A stretch of 64,000 bases of DNA from Sialis fuliginosa (GCA_961205875.1 OY540819.1:8372501-8436500); one strand, 5' to 3'; shown: positions 1 through 10,680, counted from the first letter of the stretch. A program made the numbers and translations. The notes: generated from the sequence alone by a model not told the origin.

Positions 1-1959
1 AACGTTTTTTTCATTAAATGCACGATATGAAAAAATAATATATTCGAATCATAACACAAGCGGAAATTTAGACTAAAGCATGATTTTTAAAAGTAAATAC
101 GTTACTAAATATTTATCAATATGCAACATTTTGTAATGTTTTTTTCTACACAATATAGGATATTACAACATGTTTTTTAACTTATTGAAAACAAATATAA
201 ATAAAGTAGTAATTGTTTTTAATAATAATCACGCTATGAGCATATGGACTTATTGTTAACATTATTGTGCAAAAAACTAAGTATTTAATATCTTGCTAAA
301 TATCTATAGTCGATATGTAATATAGTAGAGCGTCGATTATTCGAGTGTAGTTCAGATAATTATTATTATTCAACCGGTTAAACAATAATAAAAAACTTCA
401 GTCTTTTTAGTTTTTTTTTTAAAGTTTATTTTTTATTTTTTCCCTTTTGAGTGGTGTATCTAAGAAGTCCATGGTCAGATTTTGATTAAATGTATATGGG
501 ACCACCTTGGGAGTATACTCTTTCAAACAAAAAAAAATCGTCCAAATCGGCGTAAGTTTGTCGTAGTTATGCCCGAACATATACATAAAAAATATATATT
601 AAACGGCAGAAAATTTTCCGAGGGGCAAAAAAAAATAACCGTAAAAAAACCTAGGTAAGGTTACCATAATAATGTAAGATGATGCCCATTTCAAACTAAC
701 ACTATTTTTCACAGACTAGAGAAATAATAAATTAATAGAAGGATTATAATATAAATATTTGCAATTATCATTTCTACAATTGTATTTTTTTATTTTTGTC
801 GAGACAGTTGACATAACAATTTCCTATCGGTCGACTTAATCGAACTATTGTATATCGATTGTCGATAATTTCAATCAGTCGAGTTCAACATTACATTCCT
901 GTACGAAACATAAGAAGACTAGAAAAGGCGTGGCTAGATAACCTACAACCATTACATTGTGTTTTCGTTATCTGATATTGTACTATTTCTGCATCGCGTT
1001 CAAGGTCCGATGATAAGTGTTTCCCAAAGTGTAGCTATTCTGCGAACGTTTTTTTTTTGTAAATGTCTTTCTGGTGGTCTTCTTGAGAATTGAAAAGGAT
1101 CGCGATATGTCGGTTTAAACGTCAAGATGAAATATGACACAGGTTAGAATTCAACAACTATGTCATTGACAAAAAATCCGCAGTTTGAATGTGAGGTTTG
1201 TTATTTTTTTAAAACTGAAACGAAATTTGATATAAAACCATGAAACGTCCGGCGTTAGGTATAATAAAATTGGTTTTGACCAATACCAAAACCTCGGTTT
1301 TACAAACGATAGTTACTAGTAGTTTATCTCAAACGATTGGGAACTGACCAAGAGCTCTTATAACTAACAATTCTAGTTATGTTTCTACGTTCATTTAAAA
1401 GTAACCCACTGTTCGGATATTTGGTAGATAAATGAAATTCTATTCTTCAAAATTACCCCAGTGAAAAAGCTCCTTATACTAACTCTGGTATCAAAATTAA
1501 ATAAATTAGACTTAATCGTTTCTGACAACTGAAATCTCCATTCGTTGGTTGATTAAAACAAATTCTGAATTAAGAAGTAACTGCATTATAAAATAATATT
1601 TGTCAATCGTAAAATATACATATCGTTATTAAAGTAAACACTATCAAAAAGGTTTGGGTCCACTGGTCTAGACGAAAATAATAATAGTGTACCGCGGTCC
1701 ACGACCGAAGATAGAGGCGCGACGAAAATGATCCACATTACAATAACAATAATATTTCGTATATTATATTCATAAATCTGTTAAGCCCCCCATTCACGCT
1801 TTGAACAGATTAAGACTGGTTCAATGGACCGTGCCGGAGAATAGAGAATGAATAAGCTAAAGCTTGATCAGAACTTAACTGTATCTGAACTTTCCTTTAA
1901 TAGTAAAAATAAATACATGATAAACATTTATAAATTGAAATATTTATTTACTTGACTAA
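1..1959. other. AT-rich stretch with one dispersed repeat
   Basis: No open frame or splice-flanked coding segment is convincing on either strand. The only recognisable content is the dispersed repeat at about 420-600, listed separately. A slightly GC-richer patch near 1,660-1,740 shows no coding frame. Confidence 0.5.
420..600. repeat. Dispersed repeat, copy A (relative of 26,220-26,900)
   Basis: This stretch shares long, clearly related segments with 26,281-26,435, including AGTCCATGGTCAG, GGGAGTATACT and GTTATGCCCGAACAT in the same order and orientation. The second copy has a Tc1 element inserted after the last of these words. The copy near 26.2 kb has a CCGACTTCAAAAA motif at its left end and a rough reverse complement at its right end, which suggests a TIR element. 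The ends of copy A are not clear. No coding capacity is visible. Confidence 0.6.
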
Positions 1960-2070
1960 TGTATGGTATTATAAAGAAATAACTTTTGTTAGCTAACTAC
2001 TAGCACTTTCAAATGGGGTACCAAACGTATATGACAGTTCCCTTGAAGTTTAAAACAGTCGTGATTAGGG
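1960..2070. mobile_element. Truncated PIF/Harbinger-type MITE (TGTCCGGTATT family)
   Basis: It starts after TAA with TGTATGGTATTATAAAG and continues with CACTTTCAAATGGGGTA and ATATGACAGTTC, matching one end of the copies at 3,925-4,233 and 16,169-16,500. The other end is missing. It is an old fragment with no coding capacity. Confidence 0.6.
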
Positions 2071-3016
2071 TGTCCATGTGTCAGGTTTTGCACCCGGAGT
2101 CTCAGGGTTTCTAAACTGTTTCTCCGGGTTCCGGGTTTCGGTGTAATTTCTCCAGGTTTTGTAATAATGATGAGGACTAAAAAAAAGTCGTAAAAAATAG
2201 CAGGTGGTTGCAAAAGTGACGATTTGAATTTAATTTAAAATAATTATTGAAATAATTTTATTTAAAATAAAAAGGACAAATAAAATAACGACTCATCAAA
2301 ATACATTGTTGAATAATTATTAAAATAAGAATGTTGATTTCTAATGTACTGTTCGTTTAATCCTGCCCTGATAGGTACAATGGCAACCTCCATTCATTAA
2401 TTATGTTCCTGTCTTATATATTGTAACTGTATACGTTAAATTTCGAATGCTTTAAAAATAAGAAGAAATTATTCATAGAAATTTAGAATAAAAAAAATGT
2501 TGAGGAAACGTTAGTCATGAAGAATCTTGAAATACGAATATATGAGTATATCTGTTTAAAAATGGAAAGTGTGCAGAAATATATAACGAATAAATCATAA
2601 CTATTCAAAGTTTGTAAAAGCATCTGCTTGCTATAACCAAAACCATATAAACTTTTAGATTGCTTCAAAAATTACTTTTAGCGAATAAAAATAGCTCGAT
2701 ATTTATTTGAAATACAAATTTGTATGGCAAGCATAAAAGACGGTGGTTTCTGAGAAATCTAAAAAAACGTGACTGAATGTTCGCTGTTTATTGAATTAAA
2801 ATAAAGAATTTCGATAGCATAATCGCAAATACGTAAATGTAGATACCCGTACAATTTTAATAGTATGCAGATTAGAGAAAATGTATTTAAAAATGACGTG
2901 AGAAATTAAAATGCATGGAAAACTGTATTATTATAAAGCAGTTTTTAATATATGGATAAGTTAACTTTTACCTGCAATAAAGGAATATTATAATTATCTT
3001 AATATCTGTATATAAA
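2071..3016. other. AT-rich intergenic DNA, nothing recognised
   Basis: A pyrimidine-patterned segment near 2,085-2,160 repeats the word CCGGGTT a few times. Otherwise I see no gene, RNA or element ends here. Confidence 0.5.
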
Positions 3017-3415
3017 AATCTAGGTTTTGGTGCGTATGTACGTAAGATCATTACGAATAAATCACTGGACGTATCGAAGCCATATTCACACCATATGTTC
3101 GTTTGGTGCCCCGATAAGTTTATAGATTTTTTGGGCCCTGTTGATGAAGCTGGGGTCGAGATATTTCGAAAAATTGTATTTTTCCATATAAAATATACAA
3201 CAAAACGTTTTTTATATGTGATTTCATCAGGCCTAAACCACTGGACGTATCGAAGCCATATTCACACCATATGTTCGTTTGGTGCTCCGTTAAGTTTATA
3301 TTTTTTTGGACCCGGTAGGTGATGCTGTGGTCGAATTATTTACGAAAATGTGTATTTATGGTCTGATTTTTAAACAAATTATTTTTGGGCAGAACAACGT
3401 TTGCCGGGTCAGCTA
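3017..3415 (-). mobile_element. 3' fragment of a non-LTR retrotransposon, with internal tandem repeat
   Basis: Read on the minus strand it begins with TAGCTGACCCGGCAAACGTT, a sequence typical of insect RTE-like 3' regions (family knowledge), and ends in an AT-rich tail near 3,017. Inside are two direct copies of a segment holding CCACTGGACGTATCGAAGCC and TTCACACCATATGTTCGTTT, at about 3,063 and 3,237, giving a period near 174 bp. No reverse transcriptase frame remains. The family assignment is by resemblance only. Confidence 0.5.
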
Positions 3416-3924
3416 AAACATCAATTACAACCCTCCATACTTATTTATAAGTATTTAACATTTTCCTTTATGAAAGAAACAGCTGAGAAATACTTGTAGA
3501 AAATTAACAACATCTCATTTTTCAAATGATATCCATTGAAGGGCAATATAATATTAAATTACTTACTATTATGCACTTATTTGTATTCTCGACAATTGAC
3601 AGACGTTTACTGACCTGAAAGAAAAGAAAATACAATTAAAAATTGCAAAGAAGAAAAACAACGATTCACTATTAAATTTTAACACAAATTGGGATCGTCT
3701 AGAGTCTAGACAGAACTGTGCATATATGTACATACTTAAGTACTTACTTATTTTTAGTAATTGTACTTTAGTACTTTATCAAATACAAGGTAGGTAAATA
3801 TTTTTTTTAATAATGATGTATTTAAGACATATCTAAATGTACTTTTACAAATACAAATTTATTTGCAGTTACAATCACGTAAATGTAGGTATATACATTT
3901 AAGATTTTTTTTATAAAATACTAA

Positions 3925-4233
3925 TGTCCGGTATTATAAAGGAGCTAGCAAATTTGCTAGCTAGCAAGCACTTTCAAATGGGGTATTAATTCTGTGATAG
4001 AATCTATGGCTTAGCTATGAAATTTAGAGCAGTGATTCTTCAACGTATTGTAACACAGTTGGCGACTCTGACCGTACAAAATAATTTTAATAATATCGCC
4101 ACTGTTTTAATACCATTGGTGTTTATATACCACGCGTGCGCGAAAATTGTCAAACAGTCAGATAGGTTAGAAACCTCATTTGAAAGTGCTTGCTTACTAG
4201 CTAATTTTGCTAGCTCCTTTATAATACCGAACA
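3925..4233. mobile_element. PIF/Harbinger-type MITE, TSD TAA
   Basis: The TIRs are long: TGTCCGGTATTATAAAGGAG on the left and its near reverse complement ending CCGAACA on the right, both continuing through GCTAGCAAATTTGCTAGC. The element is flanked by TAA on both sides (3,922-3,924 and 4,234-4,236), the target duplication of PIF/Harbinger elements. The copy at 16,169-16,500 has the same interior in the opposite orientation. The open frames on both strands here are by-products of the repeat, not genes. Confidence 0.8.
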
Positions 4234-4934
4234 TAAGTACATTTTTTTACATACTTTCTTTGTAATTATGCACAGGCTCTGCATGTAGGATATTTTTTTA
4301 TATTTTGGCTTGCAGACAAATAAAAAATAAAAAAGCCCTATAAAAATCCTGCGGCCGAGGGCCTGTTATCTTTAAAAAAAAACACGTGTTTATTACATAT
4401 ACGACTCTACAATGTTGCCAATACTTTATCACCATAATGACGTATTTATACGTTTATACCTACTTATAATTAGAAGTCAAGAAAGGTAATTTTAAGATAA
4501 ACGAAGTGTAATATCAAATATATCAAAATAGATCCTAGATTATTCCCAGAATCCAAATTACATTTGGTTGAATCGCTTTAAAACAAATAGATATATACTC
4601 TATTATAGTTCAACTGAAATGAACATTAATTAAATTTAAATTTCCATATGATATTTTAATAGAACTGAACTAGGTAACTTAAAAGCTAGTGTGTATTAAT
4701 TCCGTGAATCCCAAACCGTAATGCCTAAATATAGTGCCAGAAAATCTACATACTATCAGGTAATTTCGCGAAACATATATTTCAGGTAACATGCTTCTGA
4801 TCTGACAGTACTAAATTTGTTTTTGCTGAAATATTGCTCTGTGCAGGAAGTGTACAAAATATACATATAAATTTCGATATAGTGATTACGTATAGTGCTT
4901 TGAAATAGATATAAATTATATTAGTAAAAATCCA

Positions 4935-5708
4935 TTTCGAGTTTTTTAAACTTTCAAATTTTTAATTATAACCTTTTATTTTGTGCTTATGATTTTTTTT
5001 TCTAGTAATGGATAAAATAAAATCAGTAATGGGCACCCAGTGATGGACACTTGCTAATACTGCGGTACAAAAGTTATAAAATGAAGAATCGTAAAATTTA
5101 AAAAAATGTCGCTATGATAATATAATAATTTATAAATATAATAGATTACACTAATAATTAGGGGTTATCCATAAATTACGTCACACGTTGACGGGGAGGG
5201 GGCCTTCAAAGTGACATGGTGTGACAAGGGGAGGGGGGCAGAAGTCACAAGCTTCGTAACGTCACATCTAAAAAATCAAAACAATGATTTTTATATAAAT
5301 TGAGGAAAAATAATATGTTGTTAGTAACTCGAGGCCGGTGAAAAGTTACTGGAAAATTTTCAAAAAATATTTTATATAAATAAAAATAATATTAACAGCC
5401 AAGAGCAATGAAAGTATATTTATTTTGTTTTTTTAATACCTTCTTATTGTGTCTAAATTTGTGTGACGTCACAATAGGGGTATGGGGAGCCACACGAATG
5501 TGACAACCTGTAACAATGAGGGGCGGGGGAGGGGAGGGGGTAAAAATCATTAAATTTGAGTTACGTCATTTATAGATGGTCCATTAGTTTAAATTTTGAC
5601 ACCCATTGGCCAGTTGTTATCAAATTAAACTGTTTTACAGTTAAGTGTCTATAGATTAGACATTAGTACATTTAATCAACTAAGAGTCCAAGACTGGTGC
5701 CAGTACCT
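4935..5708 (-). mobile_element. Tc1/mariner-type MITE, copy E, interrupted by another MITE
   Basis: It is the reverse complement of the 42,515-43,053 element. The right end carries the TIR ACTGGTGCCAGTACCT followed by TA; the left end has decayed and its boundary is approximate. The interior is split at 5,162-5,582 by a different MITE with a clean target duplication. There is no coding capacity. Confidence 0.7.
5162..5582. mobile_element. MITE with ACGTCA-rich TIRs nested in another MITE, TSD ATTAG
   Basis: The left end GGGTTATCCATAAATTACG and right end CGTCATTTATAGATGGTCC are imperfect inverted repeats. ATTAG lies on both sides (5,157-5,161 and 5,583-5,587). Sister copies of the host repeat at 42.7 kb and 32.58 kb contain the uninterrupted site AATAATTAGTTTAAA, so the insertion is directly shown. 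The interior has G-rich arms (GGGGAGGGG) and GTGACGTCAC words. The superfamily is not assigned. Confidence 0.75.
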
Positions 5709-7328
5709 TATCCCCCATTAGACTGAATACATACTAGCTTACTTATTGAGCCTTCCATAAAATCATGAATCATAAAATACGATATTGTACCTACATAATA
5801 TATAACACATAAATACATATAAATAAGTAAGTAGGATACATATACCTATACATAAATATAATATGTACGAACGTATTCCTACTTTATGTTCAGGGATAAT
5901 GTTTTCATCCCTCTGAGAATGAATATACGCAGAATTGAGACAGATGAGTGATACGAGGTGTATCTGTAGAAATGATGTAATAAGAACTTGCGTGGGCATT
6001 TGTTATTCACTCTAACATTTTATGACAAAACTAGTTTTATTTTAATATTGTATGAACATATAAATTTAGTTATATTATTCATATGTTATATATATTCATG
6101 TAGCAGGAGTAGCAAATGTTACAGGCCCCGCGACTTAGCGAAAATATAATCTTATTGGATTTACCAACTATCGTCCAATTGTTGATACGAGATGTCTAAA
6201 TTTCCAAATCTACAGTAATTAATAATTTAATTTTAGGATTTCCGATCTTGATTCGATTTTATCGAAAAATCGATTTTTCAAGCTCCGATCTTTGATATTT
6301 TTTTATCGAAAAGTTTTGTCTGTAAAAAATAATTCAAATTTTGAAACAGTTATATCTCAGCGATTTTTTTTTAGATTTCCATTATACAAAGCTCATTCAA
6401 AAGCTTGCAACTCCTAGTGAGGGGGGGGGGTGACATCCGGGTTATAAATCGATAGTATCACCCCCCCTCTCTCCTAGTAACGCCACTGCCAAGGGCCTCT
6501 TTATAACATTTGCTACAGGCCCCGCGCTGGCTTAATCCGGCACTGTATACATATATATTCAATGTTTGCGACATGACTTTAAAATAAAATACAGTGAAAC
6601 CTTTCAAAATGTATATTTACCCTTTACTAAACAATTACGCACTTAATTAAATTTAGAAAACGTTTCCAATTGAGTTGAGCGATATTGTTTAAACTTATTT
6701 TGTTATTACAGTTACCGAGGGATTTACAAAATTAATAATAACCTAAAAATATTATTCAGTGGAAAGAGAAAGAGACGAAAATTTTCACTGTAATATTTTC
6801 TTCATATCAATATCAAAGTGATTTTTCTCTGTCTCGTCTCCGATTTTTATTTTATTCATAGTTAATCGATTTGGCATCTGAAACCCTCCCATGTAAGTAC
6901 ATAGATGTACATTATTGTACATATTAGGTATATATCTTTTTAAAATATAGATAAATTTTTAAAATAAATTTTAATCAGACAATTAAAAATGATTCAAATA
7001 TTTAAATTGCTAGATAAAATATATCGTTACATGCACAAATATAAAAATGTATGACAGGAAAATAAATAAAATGTTTGCTTATATATTTGATTCACCGGAA
7101 ATATCCTTCAATATTAGAAGGAATTTATTTTATCTATTATTTATTACTGCGATAAATATTACATATAAAATATCAACTATAAAAAACGTAATATTGTTTT
7201 TACGAAGACAAAAATAATCTTGGTTTTTTCATTCATTTTTTTATTAAAAATTGACTGCAATATGCGATAAATACAATAAATATTATTTACAGTACGAACT
7301 AAGAACTTCTCGAAGTATAAAATTTATC
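5709..7328. other. Intergenic DNA with one repeat at 6.12-6.54 kb
   Basis: Apart from the GGCCCCGCG-bearing repeat listed separately, this stretch is AT-rich with no coding signal. The largest minus-strand frame (5,763-5,999) has the composition of AT-rich noncoding DNA. Confidence 0.5.
6118..6540. repeat. Repeat bounded by two ACAGGCCCCGCG motifs
   Basis: The word ACAGGCCCCGCG occurs near 6,120 and again near 6,515. In both places it is preceded by the word AACATTTGCT or its reverse complement. The right block continues CTGGCTTAATCCGGCACTG, which resembles terminal sequence of insect hAT elements (from memory). A run of ten G at 6,421-6,430 and seven C near 6,460 form inverted G/C blocks inside. 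The boundaries and family are uncertain. Confidence 0.4.
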
Positions 7329-7399
7329 TCTTTAACTCGTAATTATTTGAGGTTAGGTTAGGTTAGGTTCTTTAACTCGTAATTACTTGAGGTTAGGTT
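7329..7399. repeat. Tandem duplication carrying TTAGG telomere-like units
   Basis: A unit starting TCTTTAACTCGTAATTA and ending in GAGGTTAGGTT is present twice in tandem. The first copy holds three TTAGG units, the second one. TTAGG is the usual insect telomere repeat, so this may be a small interstitial telomere-like seed, or a chance expansion inside the duplication. Confidence 0.6.
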
Positions 7400-7434
7400 T
7401 AATATTACAACAATGATTGTAACAGTCAGATATA

Positions 7435-7725
7435 TGTCCAGTATTATAAAGAATTTGCTCGAGATGTAAATGCAAATTAGCTTCAAGCTAACGCTATCTG
7501 CTAGGAGTCAAATTGTTATGAAATTGCTCGATAATAAATGTATATCTAATAATGTAATTTATGAAGTACACTTATTTTAAGTCGTTGATTGTACTTATCG
7601 CGCATGCGTCAAAGTTATGATATTTACGATTTCATTCGCTACATCTGTGAATGTGCTGTCATTTATATTTAATACCTAGCAGATAGCATTAGCTGGAAGC
7701 TAATCAATATGAAAAATATCATTGA
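7435..7725. mobile_element. Degraded PIF/Harbinger-type MITE (relative of 22,213-22,535)
   Basis: It begins TGTCCAGTATTATAAAG and has the inverted internal blocks GCTAACGCTATCTGCTAGG and AGCAGATAGCATTAGCTGG that also mark the copy at 22.2 kb. The right terminus has decayed, so the end is approximate. It shares only the outer ~17 bp with the 3,925 element; the interior differs. Confidence 0.6.
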
Positions 7726-8892
7726 TATATATGAAACAAGTTTATAGTTTAATTTTGTATCAATCAGAATGCTAGATTACTAAAATACCTATACAAAAAT
7801 AATAAAATACAGAAACTTATAAACAAACCGAAGTTCCACTATACTTTTAATGTATTTACAACTGGCGCAAGTATTTTAATTAACCCATATAATTTAATTA
7901 ATTAATTTTTGGTAACTAAATCCCTTAGCACTCTGATGTAGGTACTGGAACTTCTATCATACATAATTCTGTTTTGAAATTTTAAACATCATTTTATTTT
8001 AACAATTTATAAGAACGAATATATGTACTCCCATATAGTCATAAAATAGCACTGTAAGTCAAAATGACACAACTTTGGATTGTGATTACATAAATCTACC
8101 CACCCCCACAATATTTTACAATAAAATATCGTTATAACGTTAATCTTTCACGTGTTTTCTAAATATATGAAACTTCGTTATTTTACTAGACCAATTTATT
8201 TTGATTTATAGTATGTTAACTCTCGACTTTATTTTCTATTTCTGAACTATGAAGTATGTATATTACTAGGTGTGCGTGTGAAATATTTAGTACATTTGTA
8301 TAGATTAAAATTTAATATATTTATAAAGTATAGATTTTACAATAATCACTAGCTATTTCATAAACACATAGGTATTATAAATAACTGCTAATGTGAATGG
8401 ATATACATATGTAGTTACAATCAGTCCATATCAATATTGAAAATTATAAATTAATATATTATTGATATTAATATTGTTCACCATCACTGCAAAATTCTAT
8501 ATAGAACAGTTAATTTTAAACCTAAAGTATACTGTCAATATTAGATTTTAATTTTCAGCCCGGTTGAATATTTTAGCAATTAATAAATTATTAGCAAAAT
8601 CATTTCGCTGCGACCTGAAAATGTATTTGTTTTAATTTTCAAGAACAATATGTATATACATATATTTATTAATTCTTAATTTCCCCATAAAATCAGGAAC
8701 TTAACCTTTTTGATTTGATTGTAACAGTAAGCAAGATAAAGAAAAAAAATAGACAAAAGAGGAAATACATAATATATTTTAATCCAGAAACATGTGTTAT
8801 CGACTTATCAAAAATCAAAGTTTAAACGAGAGATAGCCAAAATATGTACCTACCTACAAGAAAAAAATACAAAAATAAAAAGTAAAATTCTT
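7726..8892. other. AT-rich intergenic DNA, nothing recognised
   Basis: No gene, RNA or element ends could be made out on either strand. Confidence 0.5.
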
Positions 8893-8950
8893 AAATCAAG
8901 ATTCGAACCACCGCGTTCCCAATCCAGCATTTTAACCGCCCAACCACATA
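8893..8950 (-). repeat. tRNA-derived SINE-like head with A and B boxes
   Basis: On the minus strand a box A-like TGGTTGGGCGGTTA (8,946-8,933) is followed by a box B-like GGTTCGAATC (8,909-8,900), with CTGGATTGGGAACGC between them. Spacing and order fit an internal RNA polymerase III promoter. The flanks do not fold into a full cloverleaf that I can see, so it is more likely a decayed tRNA-derived SINE than a tRNA gene. Confidence 0.5.
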
Positions 8951-8989
8951 TGTATATTTGTATTGTACAACAATTTTCAGAATTAAATA

Positions 8990-9547
8990 AGGTAGTGGCA
9001 CCAGTCTTGGCAAGGACCCCAGTAATGACAAATTTTTAATTAATTGTATTGAATTAGAAATGTGTTGATATTTGATTACTACTATTTCTGAATATTAATC
9101 TACATAATATACATTTAACTGTTTTACAGCGTGATTTGATGACAATCGGCCAATAGATGTCAAAATGGTGGACATTTAAACTAATGATTAGTATAATTTA
9201 TTTATTAATTATTATATCATCATAGCAACTGCTTTACATTGTTTCAAATTGGACGATTCTTTCTTTTATATCTTTTGTGTCGTAGTACTTATAATTTTGT
9301 AATCATTAGCAAGTGTCCATCACTGCGTGCTCATTACTGGTTTTATCTTTGTCATTACATGAACAAAATAAAAGGCTGTAATTTAAAAAATAAACTATAT
9401 TTGCGGACTTTGGTAATTAAATTGATTAAATAAGAATTACTTGTTTTATTAGTAACATGAGTTTATGAGAAGTACAAAAAACAAACCAATTAATCCAAAA
9501 AAACCGAAAACTTGCTCTTACAGCGGCCATAACTGGTGCCTTTACCT
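8990..9547 (+). mobile_element. Tc1/mariner-type MITE, copy A
   Basis: The TIRs are AGGTAGTGGCACCAGT on the left and a worn CTGGTGCC-TTTACCT end on the right, flanked by TA on both sides. The interior (GATGACAATCGGCCAATAG, GTCCATCACTGCGTGC) matches copies at 42,515-43,053, 29,035-29,495, 32,309-32,768 and 4,935-5,708. There is no coding capacity; the open frames inside are incidental. Confidence 0.8.
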
Positions 9548-9861
9548 TATCGTAATTAATAATGAGTATTCAAATAAATGCTCGAACACGTGTCTTTTTA
9601 TTTTTAATCTAGTTTCACCTCCCAAAAGCTAACTGAAATCCTCCATCCATAAATTGCGATATCCCCTTGTAAGAGAATTATTATTTAACTTACAATTAAT
9701 TAATTTCCATAATAAATAATTTTGATAACACCGTCTGATACCCCTTTTAAATTCTTCAACTTTTATCCAAAATATTTTCTCTATCTTGGCGATTAAAATG
9801 AAACATTTAAAAATTATTAACTTAATCTCACGTTCATAAAATGAAGTAAAACACAGATAAC
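9548..9861. other. AT-rich spacer, nothing recognised
   Basis: A short minus-strand open frame (9,629-9,874) has no recognisable content and AT-driven composition. Confidence 0.5.
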
Positions 9862-9900
9862 ATATCAAATACAAATCACCTAACCATAAAAATTGTAAGA

Positions 9901-9953
9901 GTTTAGACTTACACGTGTTTCAATAGCAATGCTATCATCATCAGAGTCCTAAA
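9901..9953 (-). ncRNA. Hammerhead ribozyme-like motif
   Basis: On the minus strand: UUUAGGACU (9,953-9,945), conserved CUGAUGA (9,944-9,938), U, a 6-bp stem GAUAGC/GCUAUU with an AUU loop, GAAA (9,921-9,918), then ACACGUGU, A, AGUCUAAAC (9,909-9,901). The first and last segments pair over eight base pairs with one bulged G, as stem I. The last A of GAAA begins ACACGUGU, a 4-bp palindromic stem III without a loop, ending in the U-A expected before the cleavage site. Loopless short stem III is known for hammerheads that act as dimers. The unpaired U after CUGAUGA is a deviation. Function is not shown by sequence alone. Confidence 0.45.
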
Positions 9954-10031
9954 GTCCTATGTGTCTTTAGGACTCTGTATAAGTCTAAAACAGTATAAGT
10001 CTAAACTCTTACAATTTTTATGGTTAGGGGA

Positions 10032-10555
10032 CAAGGTATATAAAGACAAGGCAGTCTCAACAATTCCTTGACCAATCCGCGTTGGCGCGGGAATTGACTA
10101 CACCTGGGGGATCTATTCAAATGTCATAAATTTTTAATAGAATATTAATTACAAAAAATTTCTTTATTTATTCTTGTTTTCGTATTTTTTGATATTTTAA
10201 CAACACATACAATCAAATAAGTACACATTCGACATTGTAAAATCATAAAAAAGCTGTCAAAGACAATTTGGTCAATTCGGGAAGCATCATTTTTACTATT
10301 CTTAAGTTGGCAATACGTTATATGATTCTGACAGCACTTTATGATTTTGCTATGTCGAATTTGTACTTATTTGATTGTATGTGTTGTTAAAATATCAAAA
10401 AATACGAAAACAAGAATAAATAAAGGAATTTTTTGTAATTAATATTCTATTAAAAATATATGACATTTGAATAGATCCCCCAGGTGACGTCAATTCCCGC
10501 GCCAACGCTGATTGGACAAGGAATTGTTGAGACTACCTTGTCTTTATATACCTTG
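10032..10555. mobile_element. Mutator-type foldback MITE, 9-bp TSD
   Basis: The two arms of about 230 bp (10,032-10,262 and 10,325-10,555) are near-perfect inverted repeats starting CAAGGTATATAAAGACAAGG, with about 60 bp between. The 9-bp GTTAGGGGA flanks both ends (10,023-10,031 and 10,556-10,564). Long TIRs plus a 9-bp duplication are the hallmark of Mutator-like elements. There is no transposase frame. High arm identity suggests a fairly recent insertion. Confidence 0.8.
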
Positions 10556-10680
10556 GTTAGGGGATTTGTATTTGATAAGTCATAACCATAGTTTTTGTCT
10601 GTTGTTTATTACAGATAACCTAATTTTATAAGTCAACGCCAATACAAACACCAAAAAAATATATATGTAGAAAACAATAC

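Larger units (their letters stand above)
9862..10577 (-). mobile_element. Inverted-repeat element with ribozyme-like core, split by a Mutator-type MITE
   Basis: The left arm (9,862-9,909: TATCAAATACAAATC, CCTAACCATAAAAATTG, AGAGTTTAGACTT) is repeated inverted at 9,990-10,028 and 10,563-10,577; the right arm is interrupted by the 10,032-10,555 element. Between the arms is a 7+4 nt motif pattern resembling a hammerhead ribozyme, listed separately. A similar layout, with related arm ends (CAAATAAAAACAAAT) and the same core words, occurs at 33,825-33,955. Hammerhead motifs in terminal repeats are known from Penelope-like elements and retrozymes, but no reverse transcriptase is visible here, so the class is an inference. 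Confidence 0.45.

Noticed and set aside
4017-4265. Overlapping frames on both strands at 4.0-4.3 kb
   Set aside because: They lie inside a TAA-flanked MITE whose other copy at 16.2 kb does not keep the frame.
7350-7368. True telomere
   Set aside because: Only four TTAGG units in two short blocks, inside a local duplication and flanked by ordinary DNA.
8893-8950. Functional tRNA gene
   Set aside because: A and B boxes are present but no acceptor stem or full cloverleaf can be drawn; a SINE head fits better.
9162-9433. Small frames in the AGGTACTGG MITE copies
   Set aside because: They are not conserved among the five copies and lack any transposase motif.
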